Assembly (NCBI GenBank): GCA_021813505.1
Contig: JAKAKI010000075.1
Coordinates: forward strand, 1 to 64,000
Origin: a bacterium
GTDB taxonomy: Bacteria > Zixibacteria > MSB-5A5 > WJJR01
DNA: 64,000 nucleotides
Reading direction: 5' to 3'
In this document: one piece after another, positions 1 through 9,292 of the stretch
How positions within the stretch are numbered: position 1 is the first letter of the stretch
How the letters are laid out: the number at the start of each line of letters is the position of its first letter
Position numbers and translations under genes: made by a program
Notes under the pieces: model-generated
Told to the model about the DNA's origin: nothing
Databases searched by the model: none
The model's input: only the letters and a program-made list of their open reading frames with translations

Positions 1-1041
1 GCGTCCACGACGTTCTCCAACCTGATCATCGGCGAATGCGGTGACTTCGACGTCGTTCCGTCGACTGTCAACGCCAAGTATCAGAGCGGTTCCAACAACC
101 TCTCCGGTACGAATTCGACCATGAACCTGGTTTACCAGCAGGGTTGCGACACCGGCACCACAACGCTGGCGCGGAAGTACTTTGGTGGCATGACCGCCAT
201 CCAGTGCGCCCCGTCGCCGCGTGCGTGGACGGCCGCCAACGCGGACAAGCTGTTCCCGACTCCGGGCGGTGGCTTCTATGAAGGCTATCTCTATCGTGAG
301 TTGGTGAAGAGTGGATTCGAAGTGATTCCGCCGAGCGCACCGCAAGCCAATGGTGGTGCTGACCTGCATTCGGTGATCGCGTTCGAAAAGGCGGTGACTT
401 TGGCGCCGACGACCGTCAAGCACTACATGATGGGCTTCGTCACCTCGACCGTCGATGCTGCGGATCTGGTCACGCAGACCAAGAAGGCCTGGAAGTACGC
501 GTTTGGCTGGCAGGATATCGTTACGCTCGATACCCTGGCCCCGTCCACGCCGGCTTCCTATCCGTTCTGGGCCTCTGGTTCGCATGCGGACGGTGTTGGC
601 AGCCCGTGCTGCGGTTGCGTGGTGAGCGAGGTCTCTGACCCGAGCGGCCTGTTCAGCCTGACGGCTGGTGCGACCCCGTGCGATGGTACGATCAACTTCG
701 CGGGTAGCACTGCGAATACGTACACGGCGACCTTCCGCGTGACGTCTCCTGGCGGCTGTGCCTCGTCCTACACGGACGATCAGGTCGTGACCATCGTCGT
801 GCAGTCGGCCTGCCAGTGCCCGAGGCAGGGTGATATCAATTCCGACGACGTGATCGACGTGTTTGACGTTATCGGAGTCATCGGCATCGCGTTCAGCGGT
901 GATTTTGATCCGCAGGATCCGGGATGCCCGGCAAAGCGCGGTGACGTGAACAACGATACGGTCACCGACGTGTTCGACGTCATTTACCTGATTGCGACGG
1001 CCTTCTCAGGCGGCGCGCCTCCGGTCAACCCGTGCCTCTAA
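1..1041 (+). CDS. Secreted protein with C-terminal paired dockerin-type repeats (5' partial, runs off left edge)
   Basis: Frame is open from base 1, upstream of the ORF-track start. C-term GDINSDDVIDVFDVIGVIGIAFSG...RGDVNNDTVTDVFDVIYLIATAFSGG gives two DxNxDxxxDxxD EF-type loops. Confidence 0.8.
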   Translation, partial: ASTTFSNLIIGECGDFDVVPSTVNAKYQSGSNNLSGTNSTMNLVYQQGCDTGTTTLARKYFGGMTAIQCAPSPRAWTAANADKLFPTPGGGFYEGYLYRELVKSGFEVIPPSAPQANGGADLHSVIAFEKAVTLAPTTVKHYMMGFVTSTVDAADLVTQTKKAWKYAFGWQDIVTLDTLAPSTPASYPFWASGSHADGVGSPCCGCVVSEVSDPSGLFSLTAGATPCDGTINFAGSTANTYTATFRVTSPGGCASSYTDDQVVTIVVQSACQCPRQGDINSDDVIDVFDVIGVIGIAFSGDFDPQDPGCPAKRGDVNNDTVTDVFDVIYLIATAFSGGAPPVNPCL

Positions 1042-1111
1042 AGGGTGCGATGCCGGACATCAATCGGCCTCTGGCTGGAGTTGAACGGCAGAGTTGAACG
1101 AAGTGAATGAC

Positions 1112-1152
1112 CAGTGGGATGCCCTGAACAATCGGGGCATCCCACTCTTTTG
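1112..1152 (+). terminator. Rho-independent terminator
   Basis: agtgggatgccc-tgaacaatc-ggggcatcccact followed by ctttt, downstream of CDS end at 1041. Confidence 0.75.
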
Positions 1153-1400
1153 AGGGGCAGATGTGCGATAAGCTCCTCTGGTCAAAGACCCAACAGAAGT
1201 GTCAGACGCAGGAATCTATGGGTGGCCAGGTATGAACGGCAGACTATGGAATGTCGGGAGCGTGTGAGCACACGTCCTGCACCAACGCGGAATAGCGGGG
1301 CGGGTGCTCGCATGCGGCCGATGTTCGGAATGCCAGATTCGCCGGATCTTGGGTAAAGGTTTGTGCCAGATTGCAGATATACTTCAATAAGGAGTCCGCT

Positions 1401-3767
1401 ATGAGATTCGCATCACGTGCCTTGGGATCCACTCTGGCCATAGGGGCCGTTTTGACCGCCTTCAGCACGCTGGCCGCGGCGCCACGCTTCGAGCCAGGCG
1501 TCGTCATCGTCAAATTGAAGCCGGGAGCGGCCGCCACGGCGGCGAGGGCCAAAGGCACCATGGCCACCGGCATGGCGACCTTCGACCAGCTCAGTGCGCA
1601 GTATGGCGTGGTCAGCATCGGCAGAACCGTCCCGGCAGCCGCGGCGCTGGCCCCGGCGGCAGATCCCAACCGCCTGGCGGATTTCTTCACGCTCCGTTTG
1701 GCCGATGGGGCCGATGTGCTGGCGACCGTCGCGGCGTTCGCCTCCGATCCCAATGTGCTCCTGGCGGAGCCGAATTACGTGATGCCGATTTACGCGGCGC
1801 CCAATGACCCAATGTACAGCCAGCAATGGACGCACTATCAGAGCTCCGATTACGACATCGATTCCGATAGCGCCTGGATTCTCGAGACCGGTGACTCGAC
1901 GATCCTCATCGGCATCATCGACTCGGGGGTCAAGTTCGACCATCCGGATCTCATCGCCAACGTCTGGGTCAACCCGGGCGAAGATCTTGACGGCGATGGT
2001 GTGGTGTGGGATCCAGATGATGTAGACGGGGTCGATAGTGACGGCGACGGACATATCGACGACTTCATCGGCTGGGATTTCCTCGAGAGCCAGGGCGGGT
2101 GCGACCCCAGCAAGGATGATTGTTTCACCCCCGACAACAACCCCTCGGATATCGCCGGTCATGGAACCCACGTTTCCGGCATCGTGGCCGCGACGACTGA
2201 CAACGCGGTTGGTGTGGCGGGAGTCGCCGGCGGGATGCACACCAAGCATCTTCCCGGGGTCAAGATCATGTGCCTGCGCGCGGGGTTCCTCGGCAGCGAC
2301 GGCAATGGGTATGTCCAGATGGATGCCTGCGCCAGCGCGTTCAATTATGGCGTTGCCCATGGCGCCTCCGTTTTCAATTGCTCGTGGGGTTCCTCCGGCA
2401 GCCTGATCTGGACCGCAGTCGAAAACGCCATCGTGAGCGGGGCTGTTGTGTGCGCCGCCGCCGGCAATGACAACACGTCCAGCATCGGTGCGATTCTCGA
2501 TACCGCCTACGGAGTCATGGTGGTTGCTTCGGTGAACAAGTACGATAACAAGTCCGGTTTCTCCAACTACGGCTCATGGGTTGACATTTGCGCCCCCGGT
2601 GAAGACATCGCCAACACATTCTCGAATCTGGGAGCCGCAGTCTACGCCAACCTTAGCGGCACGTCGATGGCTTCGCCGACCGTTGCCGGTGTCGCCGCGT
2701 TAATCAAATCGCACAAGCCGTCGATGACCGGCCTGCAGATCGACACCATGCTGCTCAACAGCGCCGACACCACCGTATACCTGCACAATCCCGGTTTCCT
2801 CGGCGTGCTGGGACGAGGGCGTGTTAATGCCTATAAGCCGCTCACGCTGCTGAGTACGGCCGATTTCACAGCCGACACGACGTTTGGCCGCGTACCGCTC
2901 ACCGTGCAGTTCACCGACGCTTCGCCCAACGCCCCCAGCGGTCCGTATCTGTATCTGTTTGGTGATGGCGGCTCGGCGGCGACCGCTTCGGCCTCGCACA
3001 CGTACCTGACTCCCGGGCTGAACACAGTCCAGTTCACCGCCACCGGACCGACCGGCCCGCACACGCGCATCCGTCCGGAGATGATTGTGGTGGTGCAGGA
3101 CACGGTTCAGTACCTGCCGGTCAATCTGGAATACCTTGGCTCGGTCGCCGTGCCGGTGCGGTTGCGAAATACGCATGCGATGAAGGATATCACGCTGCCA
3201 TTCCTCCTGTCCGGGACACCAACGATCTACATCGATTCGGTCACGACTGGCGCCCGTACTCCGGGTTGGAATGTCCAAATCGGCTATGATAACCGCTTCT
3301 TCGGGGAAATCGCCGCGCGCCTGACCCCCGGCGCCCTGCCACAGTTGCCGGCCGGCAACGGCATCATTGCCTATCTCTGGATTCGGTCGAGTTTCCCCAA
3401 TTCGGTGGGGCAAACGAAGACAGTCGATTCCGCGGATTTCAACAGCACTTACTGGCTCAGGCTCAAGTCGAGCTGGGCCGATTTCCGCCCTGACTTCGTT
3501 CCCGGAGTCGTGACGATCGTGTCGCCCCCGTGCAGTTGCCCGGATCAGGGGGATGTCCAGAATAACGACCACCTGATCGATGTCTTCGATGTGATTCAGG
3601 AAATCGCCATCGCCTTCAGCGGCGGCAGCGACACGAGTGACCCCGCCTGCCCGACCAGCCGCGGAGATGTCAAGAACGCCGATCATCTCGTCGACGTTTT
3701 TGATGTCATCAAGATGATCGAAATCGCTTTCAGTGGCGGTACAGCGGACGATCCGTGCGCACTATGA
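1401..3767 (+). CDS. S8 subtilisin-like serine protease with PKD-like, cohesin-like and dockerin-type C-terminal modules
   Basis: Catalytic motifs GIIDSGV, GHGTHVSGI, SGTSMASPTVAG; PKD-like segment; C-term GDVQNNDHLIDVFDVI.../GDVKNADHLVDVFDVI. ATG at 1401 preceded by aaggag. Confidence 0.92.
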   Translation: MRFASRALGSTLAIGAVLTAFSTLAAAPRFEPGVVIVKLKPGAAATAARAKGTMATGMATFDQLSAQYGVVSIGRTVPAAAALAPAADPNRLADFFTLRLADGADVLATVAAFASDPNVLLAEPNYVMPIYAAPNDPMYSQQWTHYQSSDYDIDSDSAWILETGDSTILIGIIDSGVKFDHPDLIANVWVNPGEDLDGDGVVWDPDDVDGVDSDGDGHIDDFIGWDFLESQGGCDPSKDDCFTPDNNPSDIAGHGTHVSGIVAATTDNAVGVAGVAGGMHTKHLPGVKIMCLRAGFLGSDGNGYVQMDACASAFNYGVAHGASVFNCSWGSSGSLIWTAVENAIVSGAVVCAAAGNDNTSSIGAILDTAYGVMVVASVNKYDNKSGFSNYGSWVDICAPGEDIANTFSNLGAAVYANLSGTSMASPTVAGVAALIKSHKPSMTGLQIDTMLLNSADTTVYLHNPGFLGVLGRGRVNAYKPLTLLSTADFTADTTFGRVPLTVQFTDASPNAPSGPYLYLFGDGGSAATASASHTYLTPGLNTVQFTATGPTGPHTRIRPEMIVVVQDTVQYLPVNLEYLGSVAVPVRLRNTHAMKDITLPFLLSGTPTIYIDSVTTGARTPGWNVQIGYDNRFFGEIAARLTPGALPQLPAGNGIIAYLWIRSSFPNSVGQTKTVDSADFNSTYWLRLKSSWADFRPDFVPGVVTIVSPPCSCPDQGDVQNNDHLIDVFDVIQEIAIAFSGGSDTSDPACPTSRGDVKNADHLVDVFDVIKMIEIAFSGGTADDPCAL

Positions 3768-3993
3768 CAGGGCTTGTCGGCTCCCATGGGAGCCGCCTGG
3801 AGTAGGGCACGAGCCCAGCTCAATCCTCGCTCAGGCCGGGCCAGTTGGTCCGGCCTGACCGTTTTTGGAGAAATCCCAAATCCAAAGGGAATTAACTGTT
3901 GACAAGGCTTGCCTCCGCCAGCTTCTTGATGCTGGGTAGGTGTCGGTAACGAGGACACCAGGAGTTGTAGATGCCAATGGGAGGCGAACAGTG

Positions 3994-4971
3994 ATGACAC
4001 AGATCGGAATGAAACGTTTGGGTTTGAGGTTCTTCTTCACGATGGCGTTGTCGAGTCTGGCTTTGAGCTCCGCGTGGGGGTTTCCTGACTCGGTAGCCGT
4101 CGAATCCATGACTGTCCAGGGTGGGACCGCAGGAGTCCGGCTTGGAATCTTCCTCAGCAACGCTGACAGTATTAGTTACATCATACTCCCGCTTGTGATA
4201 CGGAGCGCTTCAGGAACTGCGTCGATTACAGGGCTTGCACTCAAGGCACCCAGCGGTTCCCGCCTTACGGGCAAATTGGATGCTGTTGCCCTATTGAACG
4301 GCTACTTCTTTGAGGATCCCGAAGGGTGCATAAAGGGAACAACCAAGTGGGCAGGACTCAATCCGATTTCCTTCACTGGTGATACTCTGAGCCATGCCGT
4401 GGCTGCTTTGCCTGCAGGATGCCTTTTCGTACGAGGGATGATCGCCCCAGATCACAGCAAATTGCTTCCCCCGGGAACCGACGGAGCCATTCCATTATTC
4501 GCCATAGGAATGGATATTGGAAGCGGTACAGGAACCCTCGAGATCGACACAAGCTGCGCTAATCCTTCGAATCACGTCGTATACAGTGTTGGAATCGCCT
4601 CCCCCCCCCCAAAGGTCGTACCGGCGTTCACCAAGGGGGTCATAACTGTGATTCCGTCGGCAGTGCAGTACCTCGGCGGCGATGGGATCCCTCGCGATTA
4701 CAGTCTGGATCAGAATTATCCCAATCCCTTCAACGCGTCGACGGTGATCAAGTTCAACACCAAGCATGACGGAAACGTCCGCCTTGAAGTGTTCAATATT
4801 CTCGGGCAGAAGGTGGCGACACTCGTGAACGAATTCCGCCACTTCGGTCCGCAGGCCGCAGATTGGGACGGCACAGACGTGAATGGTGCCTCGGTGCCGA
4901 CAGGTCTGTATTTCTATCGATTAGTCACCAGCGACTATACCGACGTCAAGAAGATGGTGTTGCTCAAGTAG
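3994..4971 (+). CDS. Secreted protein with cohesin-like domain and C-terminal T9SS type A / FlgD-like sorting domain
   Basis: Signal peptide; C-term DYSLDQNYPNPFNASTVIKF...VFNILGQKVATLVN...YFYRLVTSDYTDVKKMVLLK. Confidence 0.8.
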   Translation: MTQIGMKRLGLRFFFTMALSSLALSSAWGFPDSVAVESMTVQGGTAGVRLGIFLSNADSISYIILPLVIRSASGTASITGLALKAPSGSRLTGKLDAVALLNGYFFEDPEGCIKGTTKWAGLNPISFTGDTLSHAVAALPAGCLFVRGMIAPDHSKLLPPGTDGAIPLFAIGMDIGSGTGTLEIDTSCANPSNHVVYSVGIASPPPKVVPAFTKGVITVIPSAVQYLGGDGIPRDYSLDQNYPNPFNASTVIKFNTKHDGNVRLEVFNILGQKVATLVNEFRHFGPQAADWDGTDVNGASVPTGLYFYRLVTSDYTDVKKMVLLK

Positions 4972-4996
4972 TTAGACGGTACGGCCAGCATTAAGC

Positions 4997-5037
4997 AAAC
5001 CCCGCTACCTGATATCAGGGAGCGGGGTTTCTCTTTG
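4997..5037 (+). terminator. Rho-independent terminator
   Basis: aaaccccgctacc-tgatatca-gggagcggggttt then ctcttt. Confidence 0.75.
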
Positions 5038-5044
5038 GAGTCGC

Positions 5045-5062
5045 ATTGCAACACGTTGCAAT
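5045..5062. promoter_or_regulatory. 18-bp palindrome, putative operator
   Basis: ATTGCAAC-AC-GTTGCAAT, 22 bp upstream of the -35 box. Confidence 0.45.
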
Positions 5063-5084
5063 TCTTTGATTTACGCGAAATTTC

Positions 5085-5113
5085 TTGACATCCGAGTCGA
5101 TCCTTCGTAAGAT
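5085..5113 (+). promoter_or_regulatory. Sigma-70 type promoter upstream of GH35 gene
   Basis: TTGACA (5085-5090), 17 bp spacer, TAAGAT (5108-5113). Confidence 0.7.
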
Positions 5114-5146
5114 AGCTTTTTGCCAATTTTGGTGAGAAAGGGTGCT

Positions 5147-7387
5147 ATGGAGCAGGCAAAGAGTGATCGCAAGGTTCTAAGTATCGGCGGGGCAAAGGAT
5201 TCCCGCATCTCACTGAAGATCGCCGATCATAAGTTCATCATCGGCAAGGAGGAATTCTATCCCTTCGTAGCTGAGATGCACTACTTCCGGATTCCCAAGC
5301 GGCATTGGTCGGTTTGCTTCGAGCGGATCCGCAGGGCCGAACTGCGCATTATCTCGAGCGCGGTTCCGTGGAGCCTGCACGAATCCCGCCAGGGTTTGTT
5401 CGATTTCGAGGGCACGACCGACCCGGCCAAAGACCTGATTGTTTTTCTGGAGCTCTGCCGGGAATTCGGTTTCCGGATCATCTTAAAGATCGGGCCCTGG
5501 ATCGGCGCTGAGTTTGACCATGGAGGTCTTCCGGAATTCGCACTTCGCCATCCGGAAACCGTCGCCACCGACCCGCAGGGCCAGCCGCTCATGGTCGATC
5601 CCGGAGGCGGTGCCAAGCTGACACCGGTGCCGTCATACTTGAGCGGTCGCATGCAGATTCTGCTCAAGAACTACTACACGGCGCTCTTGGAGAAGATCAA
5701 GAACTACGTCTACCCGCGTGGCCCGGTGTTCATGCTCGAGCTTGACCACGAGACGTCATTCGGTGGCCACATGAACCCCTTTTCGGGCGATTACAATCCC
5801 CACGGATCACTCGCGGCCTACCCGCGTTTCCTGGAAGAGAAGTACACGAGCATCGATCGCGTCAACAAAGCCTACCACGTCAAGTTGAAGGATTTTGCCG
5901 AGGTCGCTCCGCCGACTGCATTCGAGGGCAAATCTCCCGAAGAATATCGCAAGGCGCTCGATTGGGTGGAATTCCGGGAGTGGGTAGTCAACCGCTATGC
6001 GGAATCTGTCGTGGAAGTTCTGTCGCACTCTGAAATCTCCGTCTTGTTCTCCCGGAGTCTCGCATTCCATCGCTCGTACACGCTTCCCGATGTCGCCGGT
6101 GCGAACACCGGCGGACGAGTCGTCTTCACGGCCAATCTCGGATGGGATGCTCCCTTTAACGATAACGTGCGCCGGGCCAGGACGATATCCGGCTGGCAGC
6201 CATCGGGTTACAGCTCACGCCTGGCCGTTGGCCATCACAACGCCGATCCGGTAACCGGGCACCAATTCCGTCCCATCGAAGCGGCCGACACCAAGCGTCT
6301 TTTGATTGCCGCACTCGCCGGCGGTATTCGCGGATTCAACTTCCACATGTTCGTTGGTCGGCCCGGTTGGTACGATGCCGCGCTCGGCTCCGATGGCGCG
6401 ATCCTGCCATCTTATGATATCGTTCGTGATGCTTACGCCCACTTGCCGCGCATTCGCTATGAGTTGATGAAAGACTTCGCTTCGGTCGCCCTGACGAGCT
6501 ACCGGCCCTACTCGCGTACCGCGCTGCTTGGCAACGCGGGGCATTATGCGTACCTCGCCGATCTGGTCGGAGTCGATTTCGACGATATCGCCAACGATAT
6601 GGGTGCTCTAGGTCACGATTACCGTATTCTTGACCTGACCGTTGGCGAGCGGCTTGACGAGTACAAAGTGGTCATCGCCCCGGTGGGAGAGTTCATGGAT
6701 GCGGCGGCGCAGGAGCATCTGGTGGAGCTGGTGAAAAACGGTGCCCACCTGATTCTCTACGGTCTGATCCCGAGATTCGACACGAACTTCGAGCCATGTG
6801 AGATCCTCGCCAATGGGATAGGAATAAAGACCCACGCCGATGCCGGCCTGGTCAACCTTGAGGCGCTCAAGGAGCAATTTACCGTCCGGGCACTTGGCGT
6901 GATCAAAAAGGCGCCGACCAAGGCTGCCAAGATCGCCAAGTCGGGAACCAAGATCTATGGTGTGAGCACCAAATGCGGCAAGGGTATCGCCACCGTCCTC
7001 ACCTTCGCGCCGGGGTCGCGGCTGATGCCGTCGCGTAGCGTCTTCCTTCGCGACGTCCTGGCCATGGGGAAACTGACGTCCGCGATCACCTGTTCCGATC
7101 CCGCGGTGCATGTTGTGGCTCACGCACATGCCAATGGGGCTCTCCTGATGATCTATGACACGTCAGAGACACGCGGTGTTGCTGCGGCGGATGCCACCAA
7201 TTCCGAGCGGACAGTCATCATCAGTCTGGATATTGCGGAAGTGGGAATGGCCGCGCGCAATCTGACCCTCACAGACATCCTCGGCACCCAGGTTCTGGCC
7301 GTCTCCCCCAAGGATCTAAAGGCGGGCATCGAGATTCGTCTGTCTCCCGGCGATTCGCGCTTGTTTGCCGTCGAAAAGAAATCCTAG
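5147..7387 (+). CDS. Glycoside hydrolase family 35-like (beta-galactosidase-type) protein
   Basis: EMHYFRIPKRHWSVCFERIRRAEL...VPWSLHESRQGLFDFEG...LCREFGFRIILKIGPWIGAEFDHGGLPEFAL typical of GH35 N-terminal TIM barrel. Confidence 0.8.
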   Translation: MEQAKSDRKVLSIGGAKDSRISLKIADHKFIIGKEEFYPFVAEMHYFRIPKRHWSVCFERIRRAELRIISSAVPWSLHESRQGLFDFEGTTDPAKDLIVFLELCREFGFRIILKIGPWIGAEFDHGGLPEFALRHPETVATDPQGQPLMVDPGGGAKLTPVPSYLSGRMQILLKNYYTALLEKIKNYVYPRGPVFMLELDHETSFGGHMNPFSGDYNPHGSLAAYPRFLEEKYTSIDRVNKAYHVKLKDFAEVAPPTAFEGKSPEEYRKALDWVEFREWVVNRYAESVVEVLSHSEISVLFSRSLAFHRSYTLPDVAGANTGGRVVFTANLGWDAPFNDNVRRARTISGWQPSGYSSRLAVGHHNADPVTGHQFRPIEAADTKRLLIAALAGGIRGFNFHMFVGRPGWYDAALGSDGAILPSYDIVRDAYAHLPRIRYELMKDFASVALTSYRPYSRTALLGNAGHYAYLADLVGVDFDDIANDMGALGHDYRILDLTVGERLDEYKVVIAPVGEFMDAAAQEHLVELVKNGAHLILYGLIPRFDTNFEPCEILANGIGIKTHADAGLVNLEALKEQFTVRALGVIKKAPTKAAKIAKSGTKIYGVSTKCGKGIATVLTFAPGSRLMPSRSVFLRDVLAMGKLTSAITCSDPAVHVVAHAHANGALLMIYDTSETRGVAAADATNSERTVIISLDIAEVGMAARNLTLTDILGTQVLAVSPKDLKAGIEIRLSPGDSRLFAVEKKS

Positions 7388-7701
7388 CGCTCCAGACAGC
7401 GATTTCCCGAAGCAAAAGGTCGGCCAATCATGGCCGGCCTTCTTGTCTTCCGGGGGGTGCCCTCACTCGATATTTTTCTGTCGATAATCCCGCATAAGCC
7501 GCAACAGGTTGCGGCCAACCCCGTAAGTAGGTAGGGCGTTGTGGAGTCTATGGACGCGGTCCCTTGAGACGCATTCAAGGGCCATGGGACGGCATGATCA
7601 AATCTGAGTTCCGCCATTATCTGTCAGATTCAGCGGGTAATTCCTCCCACCGGGAACCAGCCACGATCCCAGCGGTTAGAAGACCTTTGAACATTTGATG
7701 C

Positions 7702-7730
7702 TTGACAGCAGGGGAAAAGAGTGGTAAAAT
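7702..7730 (+). promoter_or_regulatory. Sigma-70 type promoter upstream of htrA-like gene
   Basis: TTGACA (7702-7707), 17 bp spacer, TAAAAT (7725-7730). Confidence 0.7.
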
Positions 7731-7794
7731 GAAAAATTGTGTCGCAAAAACAGGCCGTCCTTCGGACGGCAGGCGGCCAGCGGGGAGAAGTGGG

Positions 7795-9267
7795 ATGGTC
7801 CGGCATTCGGTTCGTACGGCCACGGCTGCAGGAATCGCTTTCATAGTAGTCTCCATCCTGGTGGGCTTGCCCGCCGGTGCTCCGTACGCGCAGATGGCGC
7901 CGCCCGGAGGCTGGGTCGATGGCCAGGGACACAGTCCCTTTGTGAAAGTTGTCAGCCGTATTAAAGATGCGGTCGTCAACATCTCCGCGGAGAAAGTGGT
8001 CGACGTCCGCCAATACCATAATTTCGATCCGTTCTTCGAAGACTGGTTTGGCCCCAACGAGCCGCGCAGCCGCCAGAAGTCTCTGGGGTCCGGTTTCATC
8101 TTCCGCGCCGATGGTTACATCCTGACGAACTACCACGTCGTCAACGGTGCGGACAACATCACGGTGCGCCTCTCCGATAAGATGGAACTGCCCGGCGAGA
8201 TTGTCGGCACCGATGCCGCCACCGATCTCGCGGTATTGCGGATCAAGGCCGATCACGAATTGCCGGCGATTCCGATGGGCAATTCCGATTCGTTGCTTGT
8301 GGGTGATTGGGTTGTGGCCATCGGCAATCCATTCCCGTCGCAGGGTCTGGACCGCACCGTCACGGTCGGCGTGGTCTCCGCACTGGGCCGCAAAGATCTC
8401 TACTTTGGCGACGAGACGCCGACCTACCAGAATTACATTCAGACCGATGCCTCGATCAATCCGGGAAACTCCGGCGGGCCGCTGGTCAATCTGCGCGGGG
8501 AAGCGGTCGGCATCAATGCCGCGATCGCCAGTCCCAATGGCGCCAACGTCGGCATCGGGTTCGCCATCCCGATCAGTTTCGCCGAGATGGTTGTCCCGGA
8601 TCTGCTGGCCAAGGGCGCCGTGGCCCGTGGCTGGCTGGGAATCCAGCCGCGCGATCTCACTTGGGATGACGCGGAGGCCGAGGGACTCAAGTCGGCCGAC
8701 GGAGTTGTCGTCAACCGTGTGATTGCGAATACGCCGGCCGAGAAGGCCGGACTGCGCGTCGGCGATGTGATCACGGCCGTCGATGGGCGGCGTGTCGAAG
8801 ACGCCCAGAGCTTCATGCAGATCATCTGGCAAACACGGGTCGGCAGCATCGTGAAGCTGGATGTCCTGCGCCGTGGCACCGCACAGACTATCAGCGTCGC
8901 ACTCGATGATCGCAGCAAATACCAGCCCGCTTCCGCCACCGAGGATTCGGCGCCAGTCAGGGAACTGCCCAAATGGCTTGGACTCGAAGTGGCCACCGCC
9001 ACGCAGGACATGGCGGAGGAGTACGGGACGGAATTTCATCCGGGAGTGGTTGTGACGGAAGCCGACCGATCCGGCCCCGCTTACGACAAAGGCATTCGCG
9101 TTGGCATGATCATATCGGAGATTGATCATACGGAAATCAAAAACCGTGCGGACTATCTGGACGTCGTCGGGAAACTGGGTGAGGTCACCCGGCCCGTGTC
9201 GCTCCTGGTCTATGACCGTCGGGGCAACACCGGCTACATCGCGGTCCGCCCGGAACGCAAGAAGTGA
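7795..9267 (+). CDS. HtrA/DegP-family serine protease with PDZ domains
   Basis: LGSGFIFRADGYILTNYHVV, DAATDLAVLRI, QTDASINPGNSGGPLVN, two PDZ segments. Start set to ATG 7795 (preceded by ggggagaa) because the ORF-track TTG at 7702 coincides with the -35 box. Confidence 0.92.
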   Translation: MVRHSVRTATAAGIAFIVVSILVGLPAGAPYAQMAPPGGWVDGQGHSPFVKVVSRIKDAVVNISAEKVVDVRQYHNFDPFFEDWFGPNEPRSRQKSLGSGFIFRADGYILTNYHVVNGADNITVRLSDKMELPGEIVGTDAATDLAVLRIKADHELPAIPMGNSDSLLVGDWVVAIGNPFPSQGLDRTVTVGVVSALGRKDLYFGDETPTYQNYIQTDASINPGNSGGPLVNLRGEAVGINAAIASPNGANVGIGFAIPISFAEMVVPDLLAKGAVARGWLGIQPRDLTWDDAEAEGLKSADGVVVNRVIANTPAEKAGLRVGDVITAVDGRRVEDAQSFMQIIWQTRVGSIVKLDVLRRGTAQTISVALDDRSKYQPASATEDSAPVRELPKWLGLEVATATQDMAEEYGTEFHPGVVVTEADRSGPAYDKGIRVGMIISEIDHTEIKNRADYLDVVGKLGEVTRPVSLLVYDRRGNTGYIAVRPERKK

Positions 9268-9292
9268 ACCTTAAGCCAAGGAGGATGCGGGT

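Noticed and set aside
7630-9129. 499-aa minus-strand ORF antisense to htrA (and similar long antisense ORFs at 1413-2360, 2700-3686, 17046-17771, 42586-43602)
   Set aside because: Each lies opposite a clearly conserved CDS and has Arg/Gly/Asp-rich composition typical of high-GC shadow frames; no family motifs.
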